Both the position numbers and the translations under genes were made by a program. From assembly GCA_034770075.1 (NCBI GenBank), contig JAVJAP010000135.1, forward strand, positions 62,001-126,000: a DNA stretch of 64,000 nt, read 5' to 3'. Source of the stretch: Aralia elata (lineage: Eukaryota > Streptophyta > Magnoliopsida > Apiales > Araliaceae). Positions 1-10,036 of this stretch are shown in pieces. The stretch's first letter is position 1, and the number at the start of each line of letters is the position of its first letter. A model generated the notes under the pieces. The model saw only the letters and a program-made list of their open reading frames with translations, was not told the origin of the DNA and did not search any database.

Positions 1-1113
1 AAATGAATTAGCCTAACATATTAAGTCCAATTAATATTTTCTTGAATTCTAAAAGGGGTGAGGACGACAACCACACTATGGAGGTGATCCTCTTTCCCTA
101 CTAATTTATAAAAGGCGTGAGGACAACAACCTCACTATGGAAGTGATCCTCTTTCCTTACTAATTACACTAGAATTTAGAGAGAAGATGGAGAAGATGAA
201 GAATATGGTATGTATTAGTATGTGAATTAGCAAAATAAAAGCCTAGCTTCACTTGGTATTTATAGGCACTCAAGTGTAGAAGATGTCAAGATCTAACAAC
301 TAATCTTGGTCATGTGAATCAGCCATCTAAGGCAATCAAAAACCCAAAAACGTGCACCTCATAAGAAGTCAAAATCTGACACCAAAACTGATCAGCAGCT
401 TGCAAGCTAATTTTGAATTAGTAGACTCCCGATTTTGGACTTGAGCAAAGATGAAAAGTTGTAGCCCTGGAGTTTCTAATGAATTTGGGCTTTTGAATCA
501 TCTGATTTGGACTTGGGAAGCTCAAGTTATGGCCCAAATACTCCAACTGGTCCGAACAGGAATTTAGTCTAGGCATGATTCGGATCAGCTGTCTAAAGAG
601 TAATATTTGGAGGCCCAAATGAACTCGAATTTTTGCTCACCATACCATTATGGAAAGCTTGAGAAGTCTACTAAAAACTTCAGGAAGACCACATTTTCAT
701 TTGGGAACTTTAACACAATTCAAATCTCAACCGAAGCCCCAAAGGTTAATCTGTCCAAAAGCTCAATTTCCTGAAATTTTCAACTTTGACGTATGTTGGT
801 AAAATGGTCATAACTCTCTTATCCGAGCTTTGATTTAGGCGTTTCAAGATGATACGAAAATCTAAGAAATAGATCTATAACTTTTCTTCTTTGAGCTTTG
901 AGAGAATAAGGCCTGATCAAGTGTTAATTTGAGCCTCAAGCGGACAGACGGATTTCAAAATAATCCAAAAGTGCGAAAATAACACAGTTTTCATTTAATG
1001 GCTCCATTTGCGACCTAAATCAAAATATAAGAATAATGAGTACATTTAGGTGCCAAATAAGTATAAAAGACTAGATATTAAGAGATAAAAACATAACAAA
1101 TTTTATACTTATC
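1..1113. other. Non-coding repeat-derived sequence
   Basis: No credible coding region. A 59-bp unit containing a GTGAGGAC-type core and TGATCCTCTTTCC is repeated in tandem from about 51 to 168. The remainder reads like LTR or leader sequence of an unidentified retroelement. Similarity to the inverted copia LTR begins abruptly at 1114. Confidence 0.5.
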
Positions 1114-1333
1114 AGCTATCTAGAATTTAGATCTCATTAGCATGATCACCATCATGATTCTAAAAGCATTGCTCAAAACTATGGGTTTATCACATTTAAT
1201 ATATAACAACACTATGTAGATAATGTAAAATGCCTTTTAAGAAAATCAATTCTTTTATTAATAAATGAATAATATTATAAAGTATATGCTACATCATATC
1301 AAATATGATTGGCTTGTGTGCATACTACTTTCA
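1114..1333 (-). repeat. Inverted fragment of copia LTR (U3 end)
   Basis: About 220 bp match, in reverse complement, the first part of the copia LTR at 3228-5047. The fragment ends exactly at the LTR terminus (...TACTTTCA, the complement of TGAAAGTA) and abuts copia pol coding sequence with no intervening base. The left end is a ragged break at 1113/1114. The same family lies at 40789-42592. Confidence 0.85.
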
Positions 1334-3227
1334 GGGATACCCTAAAGAAATATCAGGGTATTATTTCTATCATCCTACTGATCAAAAGGTGTTTGTTGCG
1401 AAACACGCTACCTTCTTGGAAAAGGAGTTTATCCTTGAAGGGGTCAGTAGGAGTAAGATATATCTTGAAGAAGTTCAAGAACCACAAAATACTACGGATC
1501 AAAGTCAGGTACCTAACCAAGTAGAAAAACCTACTGTACCACTACCTATTCGTAAATCTGGAAGAGTACCGAAGATACCTGATAGGTATGGATTCATCAT
1601 AGAGGATGATGATGAGGTACACATCATAGATGTTGATGATCGATTGACTTACGAAGAGGCTATGAGTAGTGAAGACTTAGAGAAATAGCTAAAAGCCATG
1701 AAATACGAGATGAACTCCATGTATGAAAACCAAGTATAGACTTCGGTTTCACCACCTGAGGGCATTAAGCCTATTGGGTGTAAATGGGTCTTTAAGAGAA
1801 AGACTGGAGCAGATGGCAAGGTAGAGACCTATAAAGCCTAACTGGTTGCAAAAGGTTTTAAACAAAGACAAGGAGTTGACTATGTTGAAACCTTCTCACC
1901 AGTAGCTATGCTCAAGTCCATTCGGATTTTGCTTGCAATTGCAGCTTATTATGACTACGAGATCTGGCAAATGGACGTGAAAACGGCCTTCCTCAATGGA
2001 GAGCTCGAGGAGAATGTATATATGATATAGCTAGAGGGTTTTGTTTCAACGGTTGGAACAAACCAAGTCTGTAAGCTACAACGATCCATTTATGGATTGA
2101 AGCAAGCTTCTCGAAGATGGAACATCCGTTTTGATGAGATAATCAAAAGGTTTTATTTTATCAAAAATGAGGATGAACCTTGTGTGTACAAGAAGGTTAG
2201 TGGGAGCGCTGTTTCATTCCTTGTATTATATGTTGATGATATATTACTGATAGGGAATGATGTTCCTATGCTACAGTCGATCAAAATTTGGTTATCTAAA
2301 CACTTCTCCATGAAGGACTTGGGTGACGCATCTTATATTTTGGGGATAAAGATCTATAGAGATAGATCTAAAAGGATGTTGGGCTTGACCCAAGGAAAGT
2401 ACATTGACTCAATGCTAAAGAAGTTTAGCATGGAAGATTCCAAGAGAGGTCTCATGCCAATGAGCCATGGAATACATCTCTCCAAGAAAAAGGCCCCAAA
2501 GACACCTGAGGAGAGAGACCGGATGAGTAATATTCCTTATGCTTCCGCAATAGGATCTATCATGTATGGTATGATATGTACTAGACCAGATGTCGCTCAT
2601 GCACTTAGTGTAACAAGCAGATATCAGTCGAATCCAAGAGAAGAACACTGGAAGGCAGTGAAAAACATCTTAAAATACTTGAGAAGAACTAAGGATGTAT
2701 TTCTTTCTACGGTGGGTCTGAATTGAAACTAGAGGGCTATACAGACTCAAGTTTTCAAACGGACCAAGATGACAGCAAATCCGTTTCAGGGTATGTGTTT
2801 ACCTTAAACGGTGGCGCGGTGAGTTGGAAGAGTTCCAAGCAGCAAACAGTTGCAGATTCAGTGACAGAGGCAGAGTACATAGATGCAAGTGAAGCTGCAA
2901 AGGAAGCTGTTTGGATGAAAAAGTTCATAACTAAACTTGGAGTGGTTCCTAGCATTAGAGGAGCCGTACCTTTATTCTGTGACAACAATGGAGCTGTTGC
3001 GTCGGCTAAGGAACCAGGTCTCATCATAAATCCAAACACGTGTTGCGGCGGTGTCATTTGATTAGAGAGATCATTGAAAGAGGAGATGTCACCCTGGAGC
3101 GTGTGGACTCTCAAGACAACATTGCAGATCCATTTACTACAGCTTTAACTCAACAGCAGTTTAATCGTCACTTAGAGAAGATGGGTATTAGATACCATGG
3201 CGATTTGCTTTAGTGCAAATGGGAGAT
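1334..3227 (+). pseudogene. Ty1/copia pol remnant (integrase C-end, reverse transcriptase, RNase H)
   Basis: The reading frame enters in the integrase-RT linker (GYPKEISGYYFY, then the basic stretch RKSGRVPKIPDRYG). It continues through RT motifs KWVFKRK, QMDVKTAFLNGELEE and the catalytic YVDDILLIGN box, and ends in the copia RNase H region (YTDSSFQ, VADSVTEAEYI, CDNNGAV). The family polyprotein is usually over 1,300 residues; gag, protease and most of integrase are absent. Decay is clear: in-frame stops at 1686, 1736, 1838 and 2028, and single-base deletions near 2705 and 3015 shift the frame. Motif style and a 1.8-kb LTR suggest the Angela lineage (inference). The 3' end reaches a purine run next to the LTR. 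Not functional. Confidence 0.92.
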
Positions 3228-5047
3228 TGAAAGTAGTTTGCACACAAGCCAATCATATTTGATATGATGTAGCATATACTTTGTAATCTTATTCATTTAT
3301 TAATAAAAGAATTGATTTTCTTAAAAGGCATTTTATATTATCTACATGGTGCTGTTATATTAAATGTGATAAACCCATAGTTTTGAGCAATGCTTTTAGA
3401 ATCATGATGGTGATAATGCTAATGAGATCTAAATTCTAGATAGCTCACAAACTAAAATCGTTCCTAATCGTTGGATTACTAAATAGGGGATTAGTGAATC
3501 CGGATAGATTAGTACATACGTTGCTTGCTCTTAAGAAGAGGATGATTGATCTCATAATCATTTGTGTAGAGATACTAAATCAAGTATGTAGGTGCTTATT
3601 GGAGAATAAGTTCACTGAACGTGGCTCGCTAAGGAATACCTAATGGAGTTTTACTCGCCTGTCAATAGGAATTCCTCTAGTGATAGTAGTACAAGTGATC
3701 CTTGGACTTGAGATCATCATAATATCTTGTGTATGATGAGTTATACTTTGACATATCCCTTAAGACCTTTGGGGTATATTAAAGGGTCTGATTGGGTATA
3801 ATAAGTTGTGCATGGAGATAGATGAATGATCAACAAAGAATCTACCACGTCTAGTAAAAGATGTGAATGTCCTATGTGATTTGATAAATGACAACTCAGT
3901 AGTCCTTGGCCAAGGCAGAATGCAATTAGAAAGGGTTTCTAATTTACATTATTTAGAGTTCTGCATTTGGGAATCGAAATACATATAATTAAATAAAATA
4001 AGACTTGACAGTAAATCCATATCTTATATTTAATTGGGACATTGTATGGTAGAAGGATTGAATTGTACGGTAACTATTCACTGAAAGGTTCTTTTGTGAT
4101 TAATGTTGAAATCTATATTATCTGGAAAGTCGTTGTTCGCTAAGGGGGCTTACCCTTATTGTAAAATAAATATTATTTATTTAAATGAATTAAATAGTTT
4201 AATTTATTTATTTAAATAAAATTAGAATTGTTCTAATTGATTTATTCACAACCGGTTTAATATGGAGAACCTAAAAGGACATACCGCAAAAGAAAAATAT
4301 TTATTTAAGAAGTAAATGGCATAATTGTAATAATAAGTTAAGTGTATTTAATTTAATCTATGGGGATAGAATAAATTAAATAGATTAATATTTATTATTT
4401 AATATTTCAAAAATATTAAATATAAATTAATAAGAGGAGTCTTATTATTATTATTACTATTACTATTATTTATTTCCTAATAGGGATTGGGAATTAATTA
4501 ATAGAAGTACTCTCACATGAATTCCTAATTGGATTAGGAGCATAATTAATTAAAGGAGTTTAATTATAATAGAAACCCTAATCCTAAATAGTTTAGGGAA
4601 GGATTTTCCTACATCTATAAATAAGAGGGGTCTTATCATAGATTAGGGTTACACACTCTTGCATTAGATTGTGGAGAGTACTTACAATTTCTATAGAGAT
4701 AGAAACTAGGGTTTTGCCAATACCCAACTTCTTGAATACCTATTCTTCCTTGGTGGATCACCTCTAGAGGCCAAACACTTGGGTGGCTAACGTTGATCAA
4801 AGGAAGGAATCTCATCCGTGAAATTCAAGGAGAACGCGAAGGAATTGGAGTTGAACTTGTACCCGAGGAAGCACGGTTCTACGAGGGTATAATTTCTTAA
4901 TCTCTATCTCTTTCATTTATTTCGTTAATTGAGCATATAGATTGATCTTGGTGATGGTTTGTATAAAAATTTTAAAATCCGTTTTATCGCGCTTCCGCAC
5001 TATTTATGTAATTTGATTGCATGTTCGCGCTATATACAAACCTAACA
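3228..5047 (+). repeat. Angela-like copia 3' LTR
   Basis: The LTR starts TGAAAGTAG just after a purine-rich tract (GGGAGAT) that follows the end of copia pol. It ends ...CAAACCTAACA, giving TG...CA termini and 1,820 bp. A near-complete copy in the opposite orientation at 40789-42592 confirms both ends. No 5' partner LTR in direct orientation lies in the window, so no TSD can be assigned. Confidence 0.88.
4611..4624 (+). promoter_or_regulatory. LTR TATA box (copia)
   Basis: TCTATAAATAAGAG lies inside the copia LTR, followed downstream by a CT/AG-rich leader. It matches a plant TATA box; use as the LTR promoter is inferred. The inverted LTR copy has a degraded equivalent near 41215. Confidence 0.5.
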
Positions 5048-5543
5048 AGCATAAAAGCAATAACAAATAGCTATGTCAAGAATTTCCATGATTTCAGAAG
5101 TTTAATCAATTAACAACAGTTCATAAGATACTTGAATGAATTCAGAATAATGACTGCAAAATTTCAGAGTCAAGGCACTTTAATACCGAGTGGTCATTGA
5201 GGACCATGAACTTCTAGTAGAGGGATTGACAGTGGTTTACTACAAACCTCCAAAACAGGCACATGAGCAGATCACAAGAGTCCTTACCAAAGCAATTGGT
5301 TCGGATAGCTTTCTCAAGGAATTAATGATTTACTATCAATCTTACTTACTTATTTCTTGGTCTAGCTGAATCAAATGGCTTAGACACATTTCTCATAACA
5401 ATCATATACACAACTTATCTACAACTGATGTTTTGAAAGGATTCGTAAAGGTGTTTAACCAAGGTTTATGAAAACTAAAAAGTTTCAGTCTAGGAATAAT
5501 TTCCAACAATAGATGCATGAACAAACATATTCAATAGAGGTTA
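5048..5543. other. Tekay-like LTR residue, left flank of the nest
   Basis: Non-coding. It carries phrases such as TTGGTTCGGATAGCTTT that also occur in the LTR of element A (around 49511), in the same plus-strand sense, so it is probably part of a related minus-oriented LTR. It probably continues at 27337, on the far side of the nested stack. Confidence 0.4.
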
Positions 5544-6227
5544 TGTGATGCCCCTAAATCCAGGTTTGCTCAACCTGGGTTTGGTGCTACAGGTACTACA
5601 ACATCCACACATTTCTAACCATATAATCATACTAATACGAATGCAATTACTAACTTATTACAATCATATTCATTCATTCCCCAGGTTCTAAGACCATTAC
5701 ATAACAAAAGGATAATAATACTAATTATGTCATAATATTACTATATTATTACATGGGTCTTCTTAACCGTTCATCTTTTCCTTCCCCTTGTCTTTACCTG
5801 ATCCTTCGATACATTCTTGCTTAGCTGAAAATGTTTAATTTAAAGCAAGAATGAGCATTCGATTGCTCAACAAGTATAACAGTTGAATAATCACATAATC
5901 ATAAATTAAACTATTTCCATTTAACAACTGAACAATAGTTGCAAGACCTTCCGAATAAACAGGAAGTTACACTTTACTTTTGTTCAAAATATTTTTGAAA
6001 CTACATACTGACATTTAGCGGTCCAAAGACCTGAATTTTTACTTTTCATTTATAAAGGGGTTGCACAGTAATTAAACGGCAGACCCGGTCTCACTTATAA
6101 GCACATCTAGGTGACCAGCCTATAGTACTCTATGTTAATCAACACTACATTCTTAAACAACATTGCATTTATGGACACCTCACGCGTCAGTTAAAAATAT
6201 TTGACAAAATTTCCCTATTCACAGGGT

Positions 6228-6232
6228 TTGTT
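6228..6232. repeat. TSD of D, left copy (TTGTT)
   Basis: Identical to 27060-27064 on the far side of D. Confidence 0.85.
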
Positions 6233-6279
6233 TGTAACGCCCCCGAATTTGGGCGCTGGCTGCCCGAATAAGAGTTAAC
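6233..6279 (-). repeat. D left LTR, part 1
   Basis: Forty-seven bases from TGTAACGCC to the C insertion point. The last five, TTAAC, are the left TSD of C. The LTR resumes at 22289. Confidence 0.8.
6275..6279. repeat. TSD of C, left copy (TTAAC)
   Basis: Matches 22284-22288 (TTAAG) at four of five positions, consistent with an old insertion. Confidence 0.65.
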
Positions 6280-8033
6280 TGATGAGCGGGTTTTACATCT
6301 ACGAATTGATTACGGTTGGCTTGATAATTTGTGAGTTCTTAAGTCTTTTAAGTTAGTATTAGATATTTATAGTGTTTTTATGTTATTTTGTAGGAACAAG
6401 CAAGGAAACACAATCTGAACATCTTTTGGATTATAATAAGCAAGTAAACGCAAGATGGGAAGATTACAGGGCTTTTAACACTAGGTTGGACGCATGTTCT
6501 TGGTTTGGAATTTGGATTTTATTGTAGACCTACTCCTTAGCTTTCTGAAATATTTTGAATCGTCACAATCGGAGTTCGGATGAGAAAGTAATGACCGTTT
6601 TACCAATGGACGTTGAACCTCAAAGTTCACAGTTGCCATTTGCATTGCAGCCACTTTAAGCCCAATTTCGACTTTGATCCAATCTGAATCGCTCAATTCT
6701 CAAAGAATTAAAGTTATACATCTCGTCGAGACCTTCGATTTGATAGGTGGCAGGCCCAGTAACTCCTCCCGGATCAAAAGTTATAACCATTGTACCAACA
6801 GATGTTGCAGCAGTATTTTGTCGGGCGTGAACGCGCCGGTTCCTAGTGCATTTTGGGTGCGGCCGCGCTGGTCTGCAGAGTGAAAAACATGATTTCTGGC
6901 ACTTGGGCGTGGCCGCGCTGCTTCCTAGGCCAAATATGGGTGCGGCCGCGCTGGGTCGGGTTTTTAAAAAGCTTATTTTTAACCCGCATTGAATGGAACA
7001 AGGATTGTAACTTCTAATTGGTTTAGGACTTTAACTAAAACCTATAAATACATGATATGAAGCATAGAATGAGAGAGATCTTGCTACTTTTTGCTAACCC
7101 TAGTTTGAGAGAAATAGATGGAGGCTTGAAGCAATTGAGCAGGCACAAAGGATTCAATTAAGGAGCTGAAGGAGAGACTCAAGGATTGCGTCTACAGATT
7201 CTATTCTCTTCTCTACCTCTTATTTTGTATTCTTGAATGCTTTATCAATTGTGGATTATGGATTTTAATTCAATCATGAACTAATTTCTATTTAAGATTA
7301 CAATAGAACTTATTGCTTAGCTTTTATTGATATGCTTCCTTATTAATTATTATTGATTATTATCGGGTTGTCTATTATGATTTATGATTAATTGCTTAAT
7401 TGTCTGATCAACAATTACCGTGGTAATTTATATGAACTCGAGAGATGAATTATAGATTTAGACCTGATCATAATAGCATGTGATTGTGTTTTCTACATGG
7501 TGATGGAACTCATAATTTGTGTCTAGGATAGAGATATACCTATACGCCACATATAATCTGAAAGAGAACCTGTGTTTTAAATCCTTTTTAATTGTAATTC
7601 ACATAGAGATATAGTGAATTAGTTAAATAGGGTGTTCATCTTAATTCTATCTTTTGTGGATTTAAGTTGATTCGTTTATGATACATCGAGAGATGGTTAT
7701 AAATATTGATGAGTTCTTGATTAACAATCTGAAATAGTTAAGATAACTTAATAACAAGTGTATTAATTTAAGTGAAACATTAAGAAAAATTGTAATCTTA
7801 AGCCTTTTTATTTGAATTCAATTCTTGGTAGTTAGTAATTAGTTAGTTTAGTACTTTATTTCAAAATTCAAAATCTTTTATCGAATTGTTTAAATAAAAT
7901 TAATTTGATTATGAGTTAGTATTTGGTAATTATCATTAAATAATTCTCTATGCGTTCGACACTCTCTTATCATTTTATTACTTGTTGATCGTGTACACTT
8001 GCACATATTTATTGATTGCTAAATCGACAAACA
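6280..8033 (+). repeat. C 5' LTR
   Basis: 1,754 bp, TGATGAGCGGG...ACAAACA. It contains three GC-rich beads with core GGCCGCGCTG (6856-6871, 6905-6920, 6938-6953), plus a related one at about 6823-6839. A TATA box (CCTATAAATACATG) follows at about 7040. It matches the 3' LTR throughout, with scattered substitutions concentrated in the beads. Confidence 0.9.
7040..7053 (+). promoter_or_regulatory. C LTR TATA box
   Basis: CCTATAAATACATG, conserved in the 3' LTR at about 21291. Its position a short way downstream of the GC-rich beads fits a core promoter at the U3/R boundary (inference). Confidence 0.5.
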
Positions 8034-8039
8034 AGTTTT

Positions 8040-8057
8040 TGGCACCGTTGCTAGGGA
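8040..8057 (+). promoter_or_regulatory. C primer-binding site, tRNA-Asp type
   Basis: TGGCACCGTTGCTAGGGA, six bases after the LTR end. It differs in a few bases from the TGGCGCCGTTGCCGGGGA typical of Athila elements (established knowledge). Confidence 0.8.
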
Positions 8058-8167
8058 ATTAGTTTAATAATTTTTTCCATCATTAGCTTCAATCAAATTA
8101 GTCTTAATTTAATCATTTTGTTTTTATTTTAATTCTCTTCCTATATTTCTCTCTTTTTAGGTACACC

Positions 8168-9262
8168 ATGGCTAGCTACGACTATCAATGGCCTTATACG
8201 AGAATGATTCAGCCAAAAGCGGCAGGGATTTATGAATTCGATGAATTATCAGCACCGATTGAGACACTTTCGAGGATGATTGACGCTTTTGCAGTACAAC
8301 GTATTCAAAGTGTGGTGGTAATTTGTGATTATTGTGCTGGAAATCATCCGAGTCATCAATGCGCTATCAATTTTAAGTCGATGCAGTATAGTGGCAATTT
8401 CGGCGATTACCCCAACAGTTATGCCTATCCCAACAACTATAATCAAGATTGGGGGTATCATCCGGATTTTTCATGGAGCCATAATAATCAAGTCCAAATC
8501 TTTGCTCCAAGCCAATCATACACTCCAGAATTTCAGGATTCAGCCTATCTACATGAAGAAAAAAGGAAACTGAGTTTGGAGGAGGCCTTAACGAAGTTTA
8601 TTACAGCTACGGACAAAAGAATGAGTGATCAAGATCAGCTGTTGAACTTAGTGAATTTAAATATAAAAAGCCAAGCAGTGTCGATTCGAAATCTTAAGAA
8701 CCAGATGGGACAACTTATCAACGCCTTCAATAATAATTATCATTGTACATGGCCTAGTGACGTGGTTCTCAAGACTGATGGATTGCCCGCGCCAAACGTG
8801 CTAATTGATGATAATTCTGATATGCAGGAGAATAGTGGGGATGAAGAAAATACAGCCGAAGAAGGTCTAGCCGTGAGTTTCGATGCTGATGTACCAATTT
8901 TGTTGGTGCCCCATGTACCTTTTCTGCCAAAGCTCAAAGATCCGGGTAGTTTTGCAATCCCCTGCCCACTTGGTAGTCATGTCCTTGGTAAAGCTCTTTA
9001 TGATATGAGAACTAAGAGTACATTACAACCATGGTGGGATGAGAGAAAGAAGATAGAAGAAGAGCCCGTGATGTTTGACAAGATTCAATGCCCCAATCTA
9101 ATCACGAACACAACGGAGGAAGCACCTAGCTATTTGACAGTCGTAATTAGGAACCTATCTACAAAAAGCAAACTAGGTGACTTTGAAACAATGGCCCCTA
9201 CTGCAGCAAAACCTTCAAAGGTTACATTGCGTCTAATGGATGGAGAGTTCCTCAATTTTTGA
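8168..9262 (+). CDS. Athila-type Gag C-terminal region joined to protease remnant
   Basis: An uninterrupted 364-codon frame starts at ATG 8168, about 110 bases after the PBS. The N-terminal capsid part of Athila Gag is missing. The ORF opens near the Gag linker (IYEFDELSAPIETLSRMIDA) and has a zinc-knuckle-like CDYC-AGNH-PSHQC at residues 54-66. A long Tyr/Asn-rich spacer follows, then the Athila signature LEEALTKFI...NLKNQMGQL at about residues 137-183. Residues 255-276 (KDPGSFAIPC...ALYDM) match the start of the Athila protease, but the D-x-G-A-S active site is replaced by RTKSTLQPWW. The end (AAKPSKVTLRL) again resembles protease. It may encode a particle-forming Gag fragment but not an active protease. 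It is intact although the element has no pol, which could mean youth or retained use. Confidence 0.8.
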   Translation: MASYDYQWPYTRMIQPKAAGIYEFDELSAPIETLSRMIDAFAVQRIQSVVVICDYCAGNHPSHQCAINFKSMQYSGNFGDYPNSYAYPNNYNQDWGYHPDFSWSHNNQVQIFAPSQSYTPEFQDSAYLHEEKRKLSLEEALTKFITATDKRMSDQDQLLNLVNLNIKSQAVSIRNLKNQMGQLINAFNNNYHCTWPSDVVLKTDGLPAPNVLIDDNSDMQENSGDEENTAEEGLAVSFDADVPILLVPHVPFLPKLKDPGSFAIPCPLGSHVLGKALYDMRTKSTLQPWWDERKKIEEEPVMFDKIQCPNLITNTTEEAPSYLTVVIRNLSTKSKLGDFETMAPTAAKPSKVTLRLMDGEFLNF

Positions 9263-10031
9263 AGGGGAATTGGATAGTAAATGGTGAAGTCGGACTGACG
9301 ACTTTAAAACAAGCGCTTCTTGGGAGGCAACCCAAGTTTAATTTTTAGTTTTTAGTTTTATTTATTTTATTAGGTTTCATAGTAGGTAATAAATTTGCAT
9401 TTATTAAGATTTAATAAACTTGTTTTTAATGTGTTTATAGGTTATTCGAGTCCAATTCAAGTGCAATGCCTTATTCATTCCAATGTGCCTAGCCTATTCA
9501 TCAGACTTATTAGACAAGGAGGAAGATTGCTATATTTTCAGGGAAGTCCTTTGCTTTACTTTTTCCTATTTTAGCCATTGAGGACAATGTCTGGTTTAAG
9601 TTTGGGGGTGTGGTCTTGTTTTGTGTTATTTATTTAAGTTTATTAAGGTTACATGTTAGTTAGTATGTTTTTAGGATAGGTGAGCAATAGTTTGATTTGA
9701 ATTTGATTATGGCCAATGATAAAAAAAAATGGATTAATTTTTTTTAACTCTTGTGAAGTTGAGAAGCATGCTTAGTTTATATTTTGACTTATGAGTTGGT
9801 TTTACACTATTTGTGATTTTTTTGAACTTCAAAACATATATCCATCTGTTTAGCTAGTTGCGTCTTAAGAAAAAATAATGGTTGAATACTTATGAAAGAT
9901 ATCATTGAAACTTTAAAATCTTATTTGAGCATCATTCAAAGCGAAATTTAGGCATTAACATAAGTTTGGGGGAAATCTTGGGTTATTAAAAATTTTGAAA
10001 TTTTGAACCTTCCTCAGTGAAAGAATAAATC
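9263..10031 (+). other. C 3' non-coding region (before B)
   Basis: Contains the Athila-typical stretch ACAAGCGCTTCTTGGGAGGC followed by AACCCAAG at about 9310-9336, which in full elements follows the last ORF. Two PPT-like copies of AAGTTTGGGGG occur at about 9597-9610 and 9961-9972. No ORF. Confidence 0.7.
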
Positions 10032-10036
10032 ATGTG
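10032..10036. repeat. TSD of B, left copy (ATGTG)
   Basis: Identical to 19968-19972. Confidence 0.88.
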
